This document shows, piece after piece, positions 37,417-46,710 of a stretch of DNA of 64,000 nt (positions are counted from its first letter, which is position 1; the number at the start of each line of letters is the position of its first letter). Origin of the DNA: Candidatus Nanopelagicus limnes (GTDB taxonomy: Bacteria; Actinomycetota; Actinomycetes; Nanopelagicales; Nanopelagicaceae); assembly GCF_002287885.2 (NCBI RefSeq), contig NZ_CP016768.2, positions 682,001 through 746,000 of the forward strand, in the 5' to 3' direction. A model generated the notes under the pieces. It saw nothing but the letters and a program-made list of their open reading frames with translations, searched no databases and was not told where the DNA came from. A program made the translations under genes and the position numbers.

Positions 37417-38913
37417 ATGTTCACATCAACTAATCCATCAGATACCAATGAAGTAATCGCAACAGTTCCAGAGGCCACTGCAGCTGAAATCCTTACAGTT
37501 CTACGAACTGCAAAAAATGCACAAAAAGGTTGGGCAAAACTTCCAGCCCCAACTCGTGGTCGAATAATTGCAAATGTTGGTCGGTTAGTTGAGAGTAATA
37601 AAGAAGCGCTAGCAAAATTGATTACCAAAGAAATGGGAAAGGTTTACAGCGAAGCATTAGGTGAAGTTCAAGAGGTAGTTGATACCTGTGATTTCTTCCT
37701 AGGTGAGGGCCGTCGTTTATACGGTCAAACAGTGCCAAGTGAGATGCAGAATAAGAATCTATTTACTTTTAGAATGCCAATTGGAAATGTATTTATCATT
37801 ACGGCAGGAAATTTTCCAACCGCAGTGCCATCTTGGTACATCGTTCCAGCTTTATTATCTGGAAACTCAGTAGTTTGGAAGCCATCAGAATTTACCCCAG
37901 CTGTAGCAAATGCTTTGACTGCAATTTTCCACGCCGGCGGAGTTCCAAAAGATATTTTGATGACAGTTATTGCAGATGGAGGTCAAACATTTGCAGCTCT
38001 AGAGTCTGGCTTAAAAGAAGGTGTAATAAATAAGGTGGGTTTCACTGGATCTACTGAAGTTGGCAGAAAGATTGGCGCAAAAGCTGGTGAGTACATTCAA
38101 AGTGCTTGTCTTGAGCTTGGCGGCAAGAATCCCATGGTTGTTATGCCAGATGCCAATATTGATCTAGCACTTGATGGTGCATTGTTTGCTGGCTTTGGTA
38201 CTGCTGGTCAACGCTGTACTTCGCTAGGCACACTTTGGATTCATGAATCAATTTATGACAGCGTGCTAGCAAAATTTGTAGCGCTAGTTGAAAATGCTGC
38301 TGTTGGTGATCCATTTAAAGATGTTTTGTTTGGACCCATGATTAGTCAAAAATACCTAGATAATCACTTAACCCACCTGAAGATGGTGCAGAGTCATCAT
38401 AAAGTTCTTGGATCCACTTCTACTGGACGCATCACAGCCGCTAATCCGCGCAAGGGATTTGTTGGCGATCCAGATAAAGGTGTCTTTGCTCATCCAGTGA
38501 TTGTCGCTGGAATTACTAAAAATGATGAGCTTTATTCAACTGAAACCTTTGGTCCTCTTGTAACAGTTGGAAAATTCTCAACACTTGATGAAGCGATAGA
38601 TCTAGCTAATGGTCACGGCTATGGCCTTTCCTCTGCGATCTATACAAATGATCCACAAAATGTTTGGCGTTTTAGAGAAGGAATCTCTGCTGGAATGGTT
38701 TCGATAAATAATTCAACCTCCGGCGCTGAGGCACACCTTCCATTTGGTGGAAACGGCTTAAGCGGTAACGGATCACGCCAAAGTGGAATTTGGGTGCTTG
38801 ATCAATTCACAAGATGGCAATCTATGAATTGGGATTGGTCTAACAAATTGCAGAAAGCGCAAATGGATCTAATTGAAATAAAGCATGATCCAAACTTCGT
38901 TCTAAAGATCTAA
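37417..38913 (+). CDS. Aldehyde dehydrogenase, ALDH7-like (aminoadipate-semialdehyde dehydrogenase candidate)
   Basis: NAD(P)-dependent aldehyde dehydrogenase of 498 residues. Catalytic Glu lies in CLELGGKNPMVVM and the nucleophile Cys in FGTAGQRCTSLGTLWIH; the TAGQRCT form is typical of the ALDH7 / AmaB group, which oxidises alpha-aminoadipate semialdehyde. NNSTSGAEAHLPFGGNGLSG is the C-terminal block. It is expressed from a GGAGAG ribosome site and is followed after 2 bases by the FAD oxidoreductase gene. The substrate is inferred from context. Confidence 0.82.
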   Translation: MFTSTNPSDTNEVIATVPEATAAEILTVLRTAKNAQKGWAKLPAPTRGRIIANVGRLVESNKEALAKLITKEMGKVYSEALGEVQEVVDTCDFFLGEGRRLYGQTVPSEMQNKNLFTFRMPIGNVFIITAGNFPTAVPSWYIVPALLSGNSVVWKPSEFTPAVANALTAIFHAGGVPKDILMTVIADGGQTFAALESGLKEGVINKVGFTGSTEVGRKIGAKAGEYIQSACLELGGKNPMVVMPDANIDLALDGALFAGFGTAGQRCTSLGTLWIHESIYDSVLAKFVALVENAAVGDPFKDVLFGPMISQKYLDNHLTHLKMVQSHHKVLGSTSTGRITAANPRKGFVGDPDKGVFAHPVIVAGITKNDELYSTETFGPLVTVGKFSTLDEAIDLANGHGYGLSSAIYTNDPQNVWRFREGISAGMVSINNSTSGAEAHLPFGGNGLSGNGSRQSGIWVLDQFTRWQSMNWDWSNKLQKAQMDLIEIKHDPNFVLKI

Positions 38914-38915
38914 TA

Positions 38916-40079
38916 ATGGCTCTGCCCGACCAAGTAGATGTAGTAATTGTTGGTGGCGGTGTTATGGGTGCATCTGCTGCTTTTCATTTAGCTGAAGCAG
39001 GAGTTTCAGTTCTACTCTGCGAGAAAAATGAGTTAGCCAGCGGCTCAACTTCAAAGGCTGCAGGTGGTGTGCGGGCCAACTTCTCAGATGAATTCAATGT
39101 TGCATTAGGTGCTAGATCTTTGGATCTCTTTGCTGATTTTAAATCTCGGCCAGGTTATGAGATTGATCTACATCGCTCAGGTTATCTATTCGCACTAACT
39201 AAGCAAGAAGATGTTGATCTTTTCGAAAAATCTACCAAAATTCATAACCAGTTTAATGTTGAATCAAGGATGCTAACTCCGGGAGAGGCCGGAAAGATCT
39301 CACCTTTGTTAAATACATCTGATTTATTAGCAGCCTCATTTACCCCAAATGATGGACACTGCACTCCAGAATCTGTGGTTCTTGGATATGCAGGTGGAGC
39401 CAAAAAACTTGGCGCAACCGTCTTAACAAATACGCAAGTAACTGGAATTAAATTAAATGGGGATGAAATAACTGCAGTAACTACCTCTGCTGGGGAAGTA
39501 AGAACTAGCACTGTTATAAATTGTGCGGGAGCTTGGTCGCCACAAATAGGTTCGATGGTTGGACTAGATTTACCCGTAACACCATACAAGCGTGAGTTGG
39601 TAATTACTGAAGCATTAAGTGAATCTTTCGCTGACTTACCTGCAAATATGCCAATGACAATTGATTACTCAACCTCCTTGTACTGGCACCGCGAAGGAAA
39701 AGGTTTATTGATGGGATTTTCAGATAAATCCATACCAGCTGGCTTTGATTTAAAACGTGATCCAAACTTCTTGGAGAAGTTAGGCGCTATCGCGGCCAAC
39801 AGAGCGCCAAGACTTATGGATCTAGGAATTGGTAAAGGTTGGGCAGGTCTCTATGAGGTAACACCTGACCATAATGCAATTCTTGGTGAGTTTAAAAAGA
39901 TTTCAAGATTCTTTTATGCAACAGGTTTTAGTGGTCATGGTTTTTTACAGGGGCCTGCAATCGGGGAAATCTTGCGTGATCTCTATTTGAATAAACAACC
40001 TTTTGTGAAGATAGAGCAACTAAGTGCTGACCGATTCCTCACTTCAGGTCAGTTAAGGCCTGAGTACAACATTGTTTAA
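38916..40079 (+). CDS. FAD-dependent amine/amino-acid oxidoreductase (DAO/sarcosine oxidase family)
   Basis: A 387-residue flavoprotein. The dinucleotide motif IVGGGVMGASAAFHLAEAG opens the protein, followed by ASGSTSKAAGGVRA, and the C-terminal FAD contact reads YATGFSGHGFLQGPAIGE. These are marks of the sarcosine oxidase beta / D-amino-acid oxidase group, which oxidises secondary amines such as sarcosine, proline or pipecolate. Between the ALDH7-like and glutaryl-CoA dehydrogenase genes, pipecolate is a reasonable candidate substrate; this is inference. Confidence 0.78.
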   Translation: MALPDQVDVVIVGGGVMGASAAFHLAEAGVSVLLCEKNELASGSTSKAAGGVRANFSDEFNVALGARSLDLFADFKSRPGYEIDLHRSGYLFALTKQEDVDLFEKSTKIHNQFNVESRMLTPGEAGKISPLLNTSDLLAASFTPNDGHCTPESVVLGYAGGAKKLGATVLTNTQVTGIKLNGDEITAVTTSAGEVRTSTVINCAGAWSPQIGSMVGLDLPVTPYKRELVITEALSESFADLPANMPMTIDYSTSLYWHREGKGLLMGFSDKSIPAGFDLKRDPNFLEKLGAIAANRAPRLMDLGIGKGWAGLYEVTPDHNAILGEFKKISRFFYATGFSGHGFLQGPAIGEILRDLYLNKQPFVKIEQLSADRFLTSGQLRPEYNIV

Positions 40080-40080
40080 A

Positions 40081-40161
40081 ATGAGATTTATCACCAAAGA
40101 GGTAGATATTGCAGTGAAAAGTTTCGACTTAAGAAATGCGGTCGGTAGACTTTACGCATGA
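40081..40161 (+). CDS. Possible 26-residue small ORF between the FAD enzyme and gcdH genes
   Basis: An ATG one base after the upstream stop opens 26 codons (starting MRFITKEVDIAVK) and ends in a TGA that overlaps the ATG of the next gene by 4 bases. The arrangement mimics translational coupling, and the ORF fills almost the whole gap. It also contains the proposed -10 box of gcdH and lacks a clear ribosome site, so it may be chance. Confidence 0.25.
   Translation: MRFITKEVDIAVKSFDLRNAVGRLYA
40146..40151 (+). promoter_or_regulatory. -10 box of gcdH (leaderless) with a -35-like TTCGAC
   Basis: TAGACT, 6 bases, then the gcdH ATG. TTCGAC stands 17 bases upstream of the box, a good spacing for a -35 element. 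Confidence 0.55.
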
Positions 40162-41342
40162 GCAAGCCAGCTGCAGCCCCAATTCACCCACTTGTATTGA
40201 TGCAGGTTGAATCACGTCTAACTGAGGAACAAAAAGCTATTCAAACTGTTGTTAGAGATTTTGCTGCAAAAGAGTTAAAGCCAAATATTGCAACCTGGTA
40301 TGAAGATGGACAACTTCCCGCCCGTGAATTAGCAAAAGCACTAGGTGGTATTGGCGTTCTTGGCATGCATCTTAAAAATTATGGTTGTGCTGGAACGGAC
40401 GCAATGTCTTATGGCCTTGCCTGTCTTGAATTAGAAGCGGTTGATTCTGGACTTAGATCTTTAGTTTCTGTTCAGGGCTCACTTGCAATGTTCGCTATTT
40501 ATAAATTTGGAAGTGAAGCCCAAAAGCAAGAATGGTTGCCAAAAATGGCAAAGGGTGAAGCAATTGGTTGTTTTGGGTTAACTGAAGCAGATCATGGATC
40601 AAACCCATCTGGTATGGCGACCTTTGCTAAAAAAGATGGATCTGACTGGATAATCAATGGTTCAAAAATGTGGATTACAAATGGCAGCGTTGCCGATGTA
40701 GCAATCATCTGGGCACAAACCGATGAAGGCATCAGAGGATTCTGTGTGCCAACTAAAACTGCTGGCATAGTAATTAATCCAATTAAACATAAGCTCTCCC
40801 TCAGAGCATCCATAACCTCTGAATTAGTCTTTAATGACATGCGAGTTCCTGATTCTTATCGTTTGCCAGAAGCAACAAGTTTGCGTGCTCCACTTCTATG
40901 TTTGGCCGAAGCGAGATACGGAATTATTTTCGGCACAGTAGGTGCTGCTCGTGATTGTTTTGAAGTTTCACTTGCTTATGCCACTACTCGCGAGCAATTT
41001 GATGGTCCGATCTCAAAGCATCAATTAACTCAAGCAAAGTTTGCCGATATGGCAACCAAAATCACTACCTCGATGTTGCTTGCGTATCACCTTGCAGATT
41101 TAAAGGATGCTGAAAAAATTCAGCCAGAACAGATCAGTATGGGTAAGTTTCACAACGTAAATGCTGCACTTGAAATCGCAAGAAGTGCTCGCTCAATTCT
41201 TGGCGGTGCTGGCATCACCTCTGAGTATTCAATTTTTAGACACATGAGCAATCTAGAGACAGTTTTAACCTATGAAGGAACTCATGAGATTCATATGCTG
41301 GTGCTTGGTCAGGCTTTAACTGGAATCGCAGCCTTTAGATAA
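40158..41342 (+). CDS. gcdH: Glutaryl-CoA dehydrogenase
   Basis: Acyl-CoA dehydrogenase of 394 residues that converts glutaryl-CoA to crotonyl-CoA and CO2, passing electrons to electron-transfer flavoprotein. The flavin-binding GCFGLTEADHGSNPSGM and WITNGSVADVAIIWA blocks are present, as is KLSLRASITSE. The catalytic Glu lies in LTYEGTHEIHMLVLGQALTG, a form of the motif highly typical of GcdH rather than other acyl-CoA dehydrogenases. This gene anchors the reading of the neighbourhood as a lysine/glutarate route. Confidence 0.88.
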   Translation: MSKPAAAPIHPLVLMQVESRLTEEQKAIQTVVRDFAAKELKPNIATWYEDGQLPARELAKALGGIGVLGMHLKNYGCAGTDAMSYGLACLELEAVDSGLRSLVSVQGSLAMFAIYKFGSEAQKQEWLPKMAKGEAIGCFGLTEADHGSNPSGMATFAKKDGSDWIINGSKMWITNGSVADVAIIWAQTDEGIRGFCVPTKTAGIVINPIKHKLSLRASITSELVFNDMRVPDSYRLPEATSLRAPLLCLAEARYGIIFGTVGAARDCFEVSLAYATTREQFDGPISKHQLTQAKFADMATKITTSMLLAYHLADLKDAEKIQPEQISMGKFHNVNAALEIARSARSILGGAGITSEYSIFRHMSNLETVLTYEGTHEIHMLVLGQALTGIAAFR

Positions 41343-41345
41343 GTA

Positions 41346-41864
41346 TTAAAGCACTAGCCTTTTCTGCATTAAATCAATCCTTCTATTCTCTTTATTTAAA
41401 CTCTCTAAGTACTCGTATCCTCGTTTCGCATAAAACTCACGCTCACCTTCAGTCCAGAGATAAACCAATTTGATTCCGAAAGCAATTGCCTTAGCTTCAA
41501 TTAGTTTTAATACTTTTTCCCCAACGCCTTGGCCCCGTAAATCTTCCCGAACAATAAAGGCCGCGACCCAAGGTTTGAATTTTCGAAACTCCTCTAAATC
41601 ATCAAAATCACATAAGGCAATAGAAGCAACCACCTCTGACTTTCCATCAATTTCTCTAATTGCCATAAAAAGCAATTCTTGATCGGTGCCATTGTGATCC
41701 CAACATTCATAATTGGCAGACTCAGATCTTTCATAAAAATCATGCCAATCTTGAGCTGAAAATTCGGATTTACCTTCTCCCCACAGTTTTATACTCCAGC
41801 TCAGTGGCTGATTAGCAAAATCTAAAGCTTGTGGAATTGGTAGAAGTTTAATTTCAGATTGCAT
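41346..41864 (-). CDS. GNAT-family N-acetyltransferase
   Basis: A 172-residue GNAT-fold protein. The acetyl-CoA pyrophosphate loop is seen as REDLRGQGVGEKVLKLIEAKA near residue 110, followed by VYLWTEGEREFYAKRGYEYL, a usual end for the fold. Substrate unknown. The ATG overlaps the hydrolase stop (TAATG), so it is the last gene of a three-gene operon with the hydrolase and class III aminotransferase. Its 3' end is 3 bases from the gcdH stop. Confidence 0.8.
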   Translation of the reverse strand: MQSEIKLLPIPQALDFANQPLSWSIKLWGEGKSEFSAQDWHDFYERSESANYECWDHNGTDQELLFMAIREIDGKSEVVASIALCDFDDLEEFRKFKPWVAAFIVREDLRGQGVGEKVLKLIEAKAIAFGIKLVYLWTEGEREFYAKRGYEYLESLNKENRRIDLMQKRLVL

Positions 41865-42733
41865 TAAGAGTTCAGTAAGTTTAAAGCTTGGTTGATGATT
41901 TCTTGCCGATAACTTTGCACCAATGAAATATGCCCATGCCCCGGAACAAAATTTAATTCTGCAGTTGGAATGTGTTTAGCAAGCCAATTACTATGTTCGC
42001 GCGGCACCATAAAATCATCATCACCTTGCCATACAAGAACAGGCTTATCTATTTTGCTTAACTCAAATCCAAAAGATTGCACAAAAGCTAGATCATCATC
42101 TTGCCAGCCGTAGTAACCCATAGATAAGGCTCTGCGGTAGCAGGCAGCATCTTCCTCTGCAACTGCAGGTGTCAGTGCTTTTTTGTCAGCATCCCCAATA
42201 AGCCCACCAAAAGAGGTGATCAAATCTGCGCCAGTAACAGCTTTAAAAGCAGGCGAGTACTTAATCATCCAGTTTTCAATTTCAGTTTCACCAGCTAAAG
42301 CTGCTCCAAACTCTTCATGATTTTCTGGGCCCATACCTGCAAGAAAATCAAGATCATCATTTCCCCACTCACCTACACCGGCCAAGGTAATTGCACCGAA
42401 GTTTTTAGGATGTCTAGTCATATTTAATGCATGCGGTCCCCCGCCAGACCATCCAATTGAAATAAACTTTTCTATACCAAAATGATCAAGTAACTCAGAG
42501 TTGTTATCAATATCAGATGCAACATTACGGCCACGACGTCTACTGCTTAAACCGTAACCAGGTCTACTGGCAGCAATAGCTCTAACTGTTGATAGCCCAG
42601 ATACCCAGGAGGACCAAACTGTGCAATCACCTGGCGTGCCATGATGAAAAAGAATTGCTGATTTACTCTCTACATTATTCGCAATGTAGTCGTAATCTCT
42701 GCCATCTTTTAACTTAAATATTGAGTTAGCCAA
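41864..42733 (-). CDS. Alpha/beta hydrolase
   Basis: Alpha/beta-fold hydrolase of 289 residues. The oxyanion region LFHHGTPGDCTVW, the nucleophile elbow SIGWSGGGPHALN (Ser near 95), an acid segment in VWQGDDDFMVP, and the catalytic His in VPGHGHISLVQ are all present. Substrate unknown. The most likely start is a TTG overlapping the aminotransferase gene by 8 bases, which implies translational coupling. Confidence 0.8.
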   Translation of the reverse strand: MANSIFKLKDGRDYDYIANNVESKSAILFHHGTPGDCTVWSSWVSGLSTVRAIAASRPGYGLSSRRRGRNVASDIDNNSELLDHFGIEKFISIGWSGGGPHALNMTRHPKNFGAITLAGVGEWGNDDLDFLAGMGPENHEEFGAALAGETEIENWMIKYSPAFKAVTGADLITSFGGLIGDADKKALTPAVAEEDAACYRRALSMGYYGWQDDDLAFVQSFGFELSKIDKPVLVWQGDDDFMVPREHSNWLAKHIPTAELNFVPGHGHISLVQSYRQEIINQALNLLNS

Positions 42734-44075
42734 TTAATTCACCACACATTTTGTCGAAAGCCTGAGTATGGGCATCAACATCGGCAGCAGTTGTGTCTGG
42801 TGAAATCAAAGCCATGTTATGAAACGGTGTTATCAAAAACCCATCATTTAGCATTCTAAGGTGGATGTACTGCTCTAATTCAAAATCACCAGCGTCAGCA
42901 GCTTCTCTGCCAGTTGTCGGTGACTTAGCACTAAACATGTACTCCGCCCTTGCCCCTAATCGATTTACACTCCATGGAAGTTTATATTTTTCAATTACTT
43001 TTTCAACACCATCGGCCCACCTAGTGCCCAATTTGATCATCTTTTCAAAGTTTTCCTCAGTTAAAACTTTTGTAAGCGTGGCTCTCATCGCAGCAAGGGA
43101 GAGTGCATTTGCAGCTAATGTGCCACCAACCCCACCGGTATCAATCACCTCAAGTTCAACTTGGGATTTAATTTCTTTCGCAATCTCAGCACTCATACCA
43201 AATGCTCCCGTTGGGAAACCGCCGCCAATCGCTTTGCCAATTGTTAGAAAATCAGGTTGTAACCCAAGTTGTGCGGTCATTCCACCAGGACCAACTGAAA
43301 TCGTATGTGTTTCATCAATAATTAATTTTGCGCCAAACTCTCTTGCAAGTTTTTCAACAGCCTTTAAATATCCCTCCACTGGCAGCACAATTCCAACATT
43401 AGTCATTGCTGGTTCCATCAAAATTGCTGCAACATCATTTTTTTGTAATGCTTTTTTCATTGCATCTAAATCATTAAAAGGCACTACCCGAGTTGTTTTA
43501 TCTAATTCAATTGGAGCTCCAATATTGCCCTCTCTGGAGACAGTTTTTCCAGAAGCATCTAAGGTTGCAAAGGTTTCATCCACGCTACCGTGGTAGCAGC
43601 GATCAATTACAATAATTTTAGATTTCTTAGTAATCAATCTGGAATAGCGAATTACATGACGATTTGCATCAGTTGCTGAGACTGTGAATTGCCAAAGCGG
43701 AACTCCAAACCTCTTAGTTAATTCAGTTGAAACATCTGCTGCATCCTTTGTAGGCAACATTACTGATAGTCCTCGACCTACTTGCTCTCTAATTGCAGCC
43801 ACGGTTGCCTCAGGTGAGTGCCCGGTCATTGATCCGGTATCTCCTAAACAAAAATCAATATATGTATTGCCATCTACATCAACAAAACTTGCACCCTTTG
43901 CTTCCGCCACAAACACTGGATAGGCACCAGGCCACTTAGACATCCAAGACATGGGAACACCATTTGGCATCGAATCTTTAGCTATTGCAAATAATTCACC
44001 GCTTTTTTTATGAGTTTCTAAAAAGCGTTGATCTTCTATTTTGCGCAAAGCGATGAGATTGCCGCGGTTTATCAT
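42726..44075 (-). CDS. Class III aminotransferase (glutamate-1-semialdehyde aminomutase-like)
   Basis: PLP-dependent aminotransferase or mutase of 449 residues. The cofactor Lys lies in DFLTIGKAIGGGFPTGAFGM, the PLP-ring Asp in KLIIDETHTISVGPGG, and the phosphate site in DRCYHGSVDETF. It resembles the GSA-aminomutase branch, but the N-terminal extension and the absence of haem genes argue for a catabolic aminotransferase. An amino-acid or amino-aldehyde substrate of the neighbouring pathway is plausible. TAAGTT stands exactly 6 bases before the ATG. Confidence 0.8.
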   Translation of the reverse strand: MINRGNLIALRKIEDQRFLETHKKSGELFAIAKDSMPNGVPMSWMSKWPGAYPVFVAEAKGASFVDVDGNTYIDFCLGDTGSMTGHSPEATVAAIREQVGRGLSVMLPTKDAADVSTELTKRFGVPLWQFTVSATDANRHVIRYSRLITKKSKIIVIDRCYHGSVDETFATLDASGKTVSREGNIGAPIELDKTTRVVPFNDLDAMKKALQKNDVAAILMEPAMTNVGIVLPVEGYLKAVEKLAREFGAKLIIDETHTISVGPGGMTAQLGLQPDFLTIGKAIGGGFPTGAFGMSAEIAKEIKSQVELEVIDTGGVGGTLAANALSLAAMRATLTKVLTEENFEKMIKLGTRWADGVEKVIEKYKLPWSVNRLGARAEYMFSAKSPTTGREAADAGDFELEQYIHLRMLNDGFLITPFHNMALISPDTTAADVDAHTQAFDKMCGELIG

Positions 44076-44081
44076 GGTTAA

Positions 44082-44087
44082 AACTTA
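44082..44087 (-). promoter_or_regulatory. -10 box of the class III aminotransferase operon (leaderless)
   Basis: TAAGTT, 6 bases, then the aminotransferase ATG. Confidence 0.5.
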
Positions 44088-44111
44088 CTGGTTAGCAAGT
44101 AAGAAACCCAC

Positions 44112-45488
44112 TTACATGACAGGAAGTGCGGCTAGTGCAGCCTCGAAATCCTTCTCATTAATCGCTGAATCAACCATGTTTCCATTTAAGAATGCATCAT
44201 AGGCAGCAAGATCAAAGTGTCCATGTCCGCACAGTGCGGTGAGAATTACCTTCTCTTCACCTGTTTCTTTAGCCTTTAATGCTTCAGCAATGGCAACTGC
44301 GATTGCATGCGTTGGTTCAGGTGCTGGAACAATGCCTTCAGTTCTTGCGAATTGAACAGCTGCTGCAAAGCACTCTTTTTGACCAACACTTTCTGCAGTC
44401 ATCATTCCTAATTCATAGATGTGTGAAATAAGTGGCGCCATACCGTGATAGCGAAGACCGCCAGCATGAATTGGATCTGGAATAAAGTCATGACCCAAGG
44501 TGTGCATCTTCATAAGCGGTGTCATACCTGCAGTATCACCAAAATCATAAGCATATTTTCCTCGAGTTAATGATGGACAAGATGCTGGTTCAACAGCGCG
44601 AATTTCAGGATTCATCTTTCCTTTTAACTTCTCACGAATGAATGGGAAAGAAAGTCCAGCAAAGTTTGAGCCTCCACCTGTGCAACCAACCAATAAATCA
44701 GGAGTTTCTCCAACTTTAGCAAGTTGCTTTAATGCTTCTTCACCAATAATTGTTTGATGCATAAGCACATGGTTTAAAACAGAACCAAGTGCGTAAGCGA
44801 CAGTTGGATCAGTGACCGCTGCCTCTACCGCTTCTGAAATTGCAATACCTAAAGATCCAGAATGATTTTTAGGATCCAGTGCTAACTTGCGACCAGCTTC
44901 TGTTAATTGTGATGGTGAGCGATGAACATTCGCGCCAAAAACTTCCATCATCAATCGACGATACGGCTTTGCATCATAGGAACCGCCTACCTGCCAAACC
45001 TCACACTCCAAATCAAATAATGAACAAGCAAATGCCAATGCAGTTCCCCACTGTCCAGCACCTGTTTCAGTTGTAATTTTCTTAATGCCAGCTTTTTTGT
45101 TGTAGTAAGCCTGTGGCACAGAGGTATTGGTTTTATGAGAGCCGGCTGGTGAAACTCCCTCATACTTGTAATAAATTCGTGCTGGTGTATCTAGCAGTTT
45201 TTCTAATCTACGTGCTCTAAATAATGGTGACGGGCGCCAAGTGCGGTAAACATCTAATACCTCTCCTGGAATATCAATATATGAATCAGTTGAAACCTCT
45301 TGCATAATTAAATCCATTGGAAACAGTGGAGCCAGATCAGCTGGTCCAACTGGTTGATGTGTACCAGGATGCAATGGTGGTGGCGGTGGTGATGGAAGAT
45401 CAGGAATTATGTTGTACCACTGGGTGGGCATTTCACTTTCATCCAAAGTAATCTTGGTAAAGCTCTTAGCGTCCTTACTTAATCCCAT
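44112..45488 (-). CDS. TrpB-like PLP enzyme (TrpB2 type)
   Basis: Tryptophan-synthase beta-like protein of 458 residues, longer than the usual 400-residue TrpB and with no trpA nearby, as expected of the TrpB2 group. The N-terminus contains a proline run ([13 protein letters not shown]), and the PLP Lys is in [35 protein letters not shown] and [17 protein letters not shown] are the substrate and phosphate-binding blocks. It may make tryptophan from indole or serve as a salvage or dehydratase enzyme. A strong GGAGG Shine-Dalgarno precedes the ATG, unlike its leaderless neighbours. Confidence 0.85.
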   Translation of the reverse strand: MGLSKDAKSFTKITLDESEMPTQWYNIIPDLPSPPPPPLHPGTHQPVGPADLAPLFPMDLIMQEVSTDSYIDIPGEVLDVYRTWRPSPLFRARRLEKLLDTPARIYYKYEGVSPAGSHKTNTSVPQAYYNKKAGIKKITTETGAGQWGTALAFACSLFDLECEVWQVGGSYDAKPYRRLMMEVFGANVHRSPSQLTEAGRKLALDPKNHSGSLGIAISEAVEAAVTDPTVAYALGSVLNHVLMHQTIIGEEALKQLAKVGETPDLLVGCTGGGSNFAGLSFPFIREKLKGKMNPEIRAVEPASCPSLTRGKYAYDFGDTAGMTPLMKMHTLGHDFIPDPIHAGGLRYHGMAPLISHIYELGMMTAESVGQKECFAAAVQFARTEGIVPAPEPTHAIAVAIAEALKAKETGEEKVILTALCGHGHFDLAAYDAFLNGNMVDSAINEKDFEAALAALPVM

Positions 45489-45598
45489 TTTTTTCCTCCA
45501 GCAGTTATTTCGGGTAAGGCTAGGGGCTCAGGTCAATCGGTGGCAAGTAGTTTAAAGACACTTTTTCTTTATAATTATTAAAGATTAATCAAGATGGT

Positions 45599-45604
45599 TA
45601 ATAT
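45599..45604 (+). promoter_or_regulatory. -10 box of the VOC gene (leaderless)
   Basis: TAATAT, 6 bases, then the VOC ATG. Confidence 0.55.
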
Positions 45605-45610
45605 CCCCTT

Positions 45611-46018
45611 ATGGCCATCGCAAAGTTCTCACTCACCGCTTTAGATTGTCCAGATCCTGTGACACTAGCCAATTTCTACGCCAAGATCACAGACTTTGAA
45701 GTGGTGGTTGCCCATCTATCTAAAACTGGCGATCCGCTTTGGGTTGAGTTAGTTGATGATGGTGTTACAAAAATTGCATTTCAGAGAGTTAAGAATTATG
45801 TAAAACCCACTTGGCCAGAAGGGCCTATTCCGCAACAAGCGCATCTAGATTTTGATGTTCCTAATTTAGATATTGCGGAGGAAAAATTACTTCAAATTGG
45901 AGCAATAAAATCACCAATTCAAACCTCATCTAATCCTGCTGATAATTTCAGGGTTTATTTTGATCCTGCAGGCCACCCATTTTGTTTAGTAAGCAACGCC
46001 GCAATAACTGATCTTTAA
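45611..46018 (+). CDS. VOC/glyoxalase-fold protein
   Basis: A 135-residue protein with two betaalphabetabetabeta modules of the vicinal-oxygen-chelate fold: LDCPDPVTLANFYAKITDFEV at the start, and QQAHLDFDVPNLDIAEEKL followed by VYFDPAGHPFCLV at the end. Such single-domain proteins bind small ligands or metals; the specific function is unknown. It is followed after 27 bases by the marC gene, which has its own promoter. Confidence 0.8.
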   Translation: MAIAKFSLTALDCPDPVTLANFYAKITDFEVVVAHLSKTGDPLWVELVDDGVTKIAFQRVKNYVKPTWPEGPIPQQAHLDFDVPNLDIAEEKLLQIGAIKSPIQTSSNPADNFRVYFDPAGHPFCLVSNAAITDL

Positions 46019-46033
46019 AAGTTTTAAATCAGT

Positions 46034-46039
46034 TAGGAT
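46034..46039 (+). promoter_or_regulatory. -10 box of the MarC gene (leaderless)
   Basis: TAGGAT, 6 bases, then the MarC-family ATG. Confidence 0.5.
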
Positions 46040-46045
46040 TCGATT

Positions 46046-46666
46046 ATGAACGATGCAGTCACCCTTTCAGCCTTAACATTTGGCGCGCAGGCTTTCGTAA
46101 CATTATTTGTTATTTTAGACCCACCTGGAGCTGCCCCAATCTTTTTAGGCCTGGCCTCTGGCAAATCAATCAAGCAACAACGACGGCTTGCTTGGCAGGC
46201 AGCTGCGGTATCGCTTTTTGTAATTGTCTCGTTTGCGCTCTTTGGAAATGCAATCCTTGATTACCTAAATATCTCACTAGCCGCACTTCAAGGCGCAGGA
46301 GGAATCCTGCTGCTAATCACTGGACTTGGTTTACTTACGGGCTCTCTTACCGATAGTGATTCAGCTGCGACTAAAAATATTGCATTAGTACCACTTGGCA
46401 CACCTTTACTTGCTGGGCCTGGCGCAATTGTGACCACCATGCTTTATGTTCAAAAAGCAGATGGTAATGATCAACTAACCGCTTTAGCACTGGCGATATT
46501 TGCAGTGCACTTCATTATTGGTTTGACCTTCATGTTCTCGACCAAGATATTGGCACTGATTAAAGATTCTGGCGTGGATTTACTTGCAAGGATTGCAGGA
46601 TTACTACTTTCAGCAATTGCTGTGGAGATGATTGTTAGCGCAATCAAGGCTTTTTTTAATCTTTAA
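46046..46666 (+). CDS. MarC family membrane protein
   Basis: A 206-residue protein with six membrane helices. The MarC signature is visible in FVILDPPGAAPIFLGLASGK near residue 22 and in ALVPLGTPLLAGPGAIVTTM in the middle. The family is often annotated as NAAT transporters or as multidrug-resistance related, but the role is not established. The N-terminal end has no signal peptide beyond the first helix. Confidence 0.85.
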   Translation: MNDAVTLSALTFGAQAFVTLFVILDPPGAAPIFLGLASGKSIKQQRRLAWQAAAVSLFVIVSFALFGNAILDYLNISLAALQGAGGILLLITGLGLLTGSLTDSDSAATKNIALVPLGTPLLAGPGAIVTTMLYVQKADGNDQLTALALAIFAVHFIIGLTFMFSTKILALIKDSGVDLLARIAGLLLSAIAVEMIVSAIKAFFNL

Positions 46667-46710
46667 CACGAACTGATACCACTGTCAGATCTGGCTAGTA
46701 TCTTTTAGCC

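Noticed and set aside
42865-43596. A 243-codon plus-strand open frame
   Set aside because: It is antisense to the class III aminotransferase, which has all its motifs. The translation is serine- and proline-rich and resembles no family.
45489-45610. Riboswitch or T-box in the 122-base leader of the TrpB2-like gene
   Set aside because: No T-box sequence, specifier stem or terminator/antiterminator pair could be found; the region also holds the VOC promoter.
46696-46701. TAGTAT as a strict leaderless -10 for the exonuclease gene
   Set aside because: The spacer to the ATG is 9 bases, longer than at the other genes, so I kept it out of the set of strong examples.
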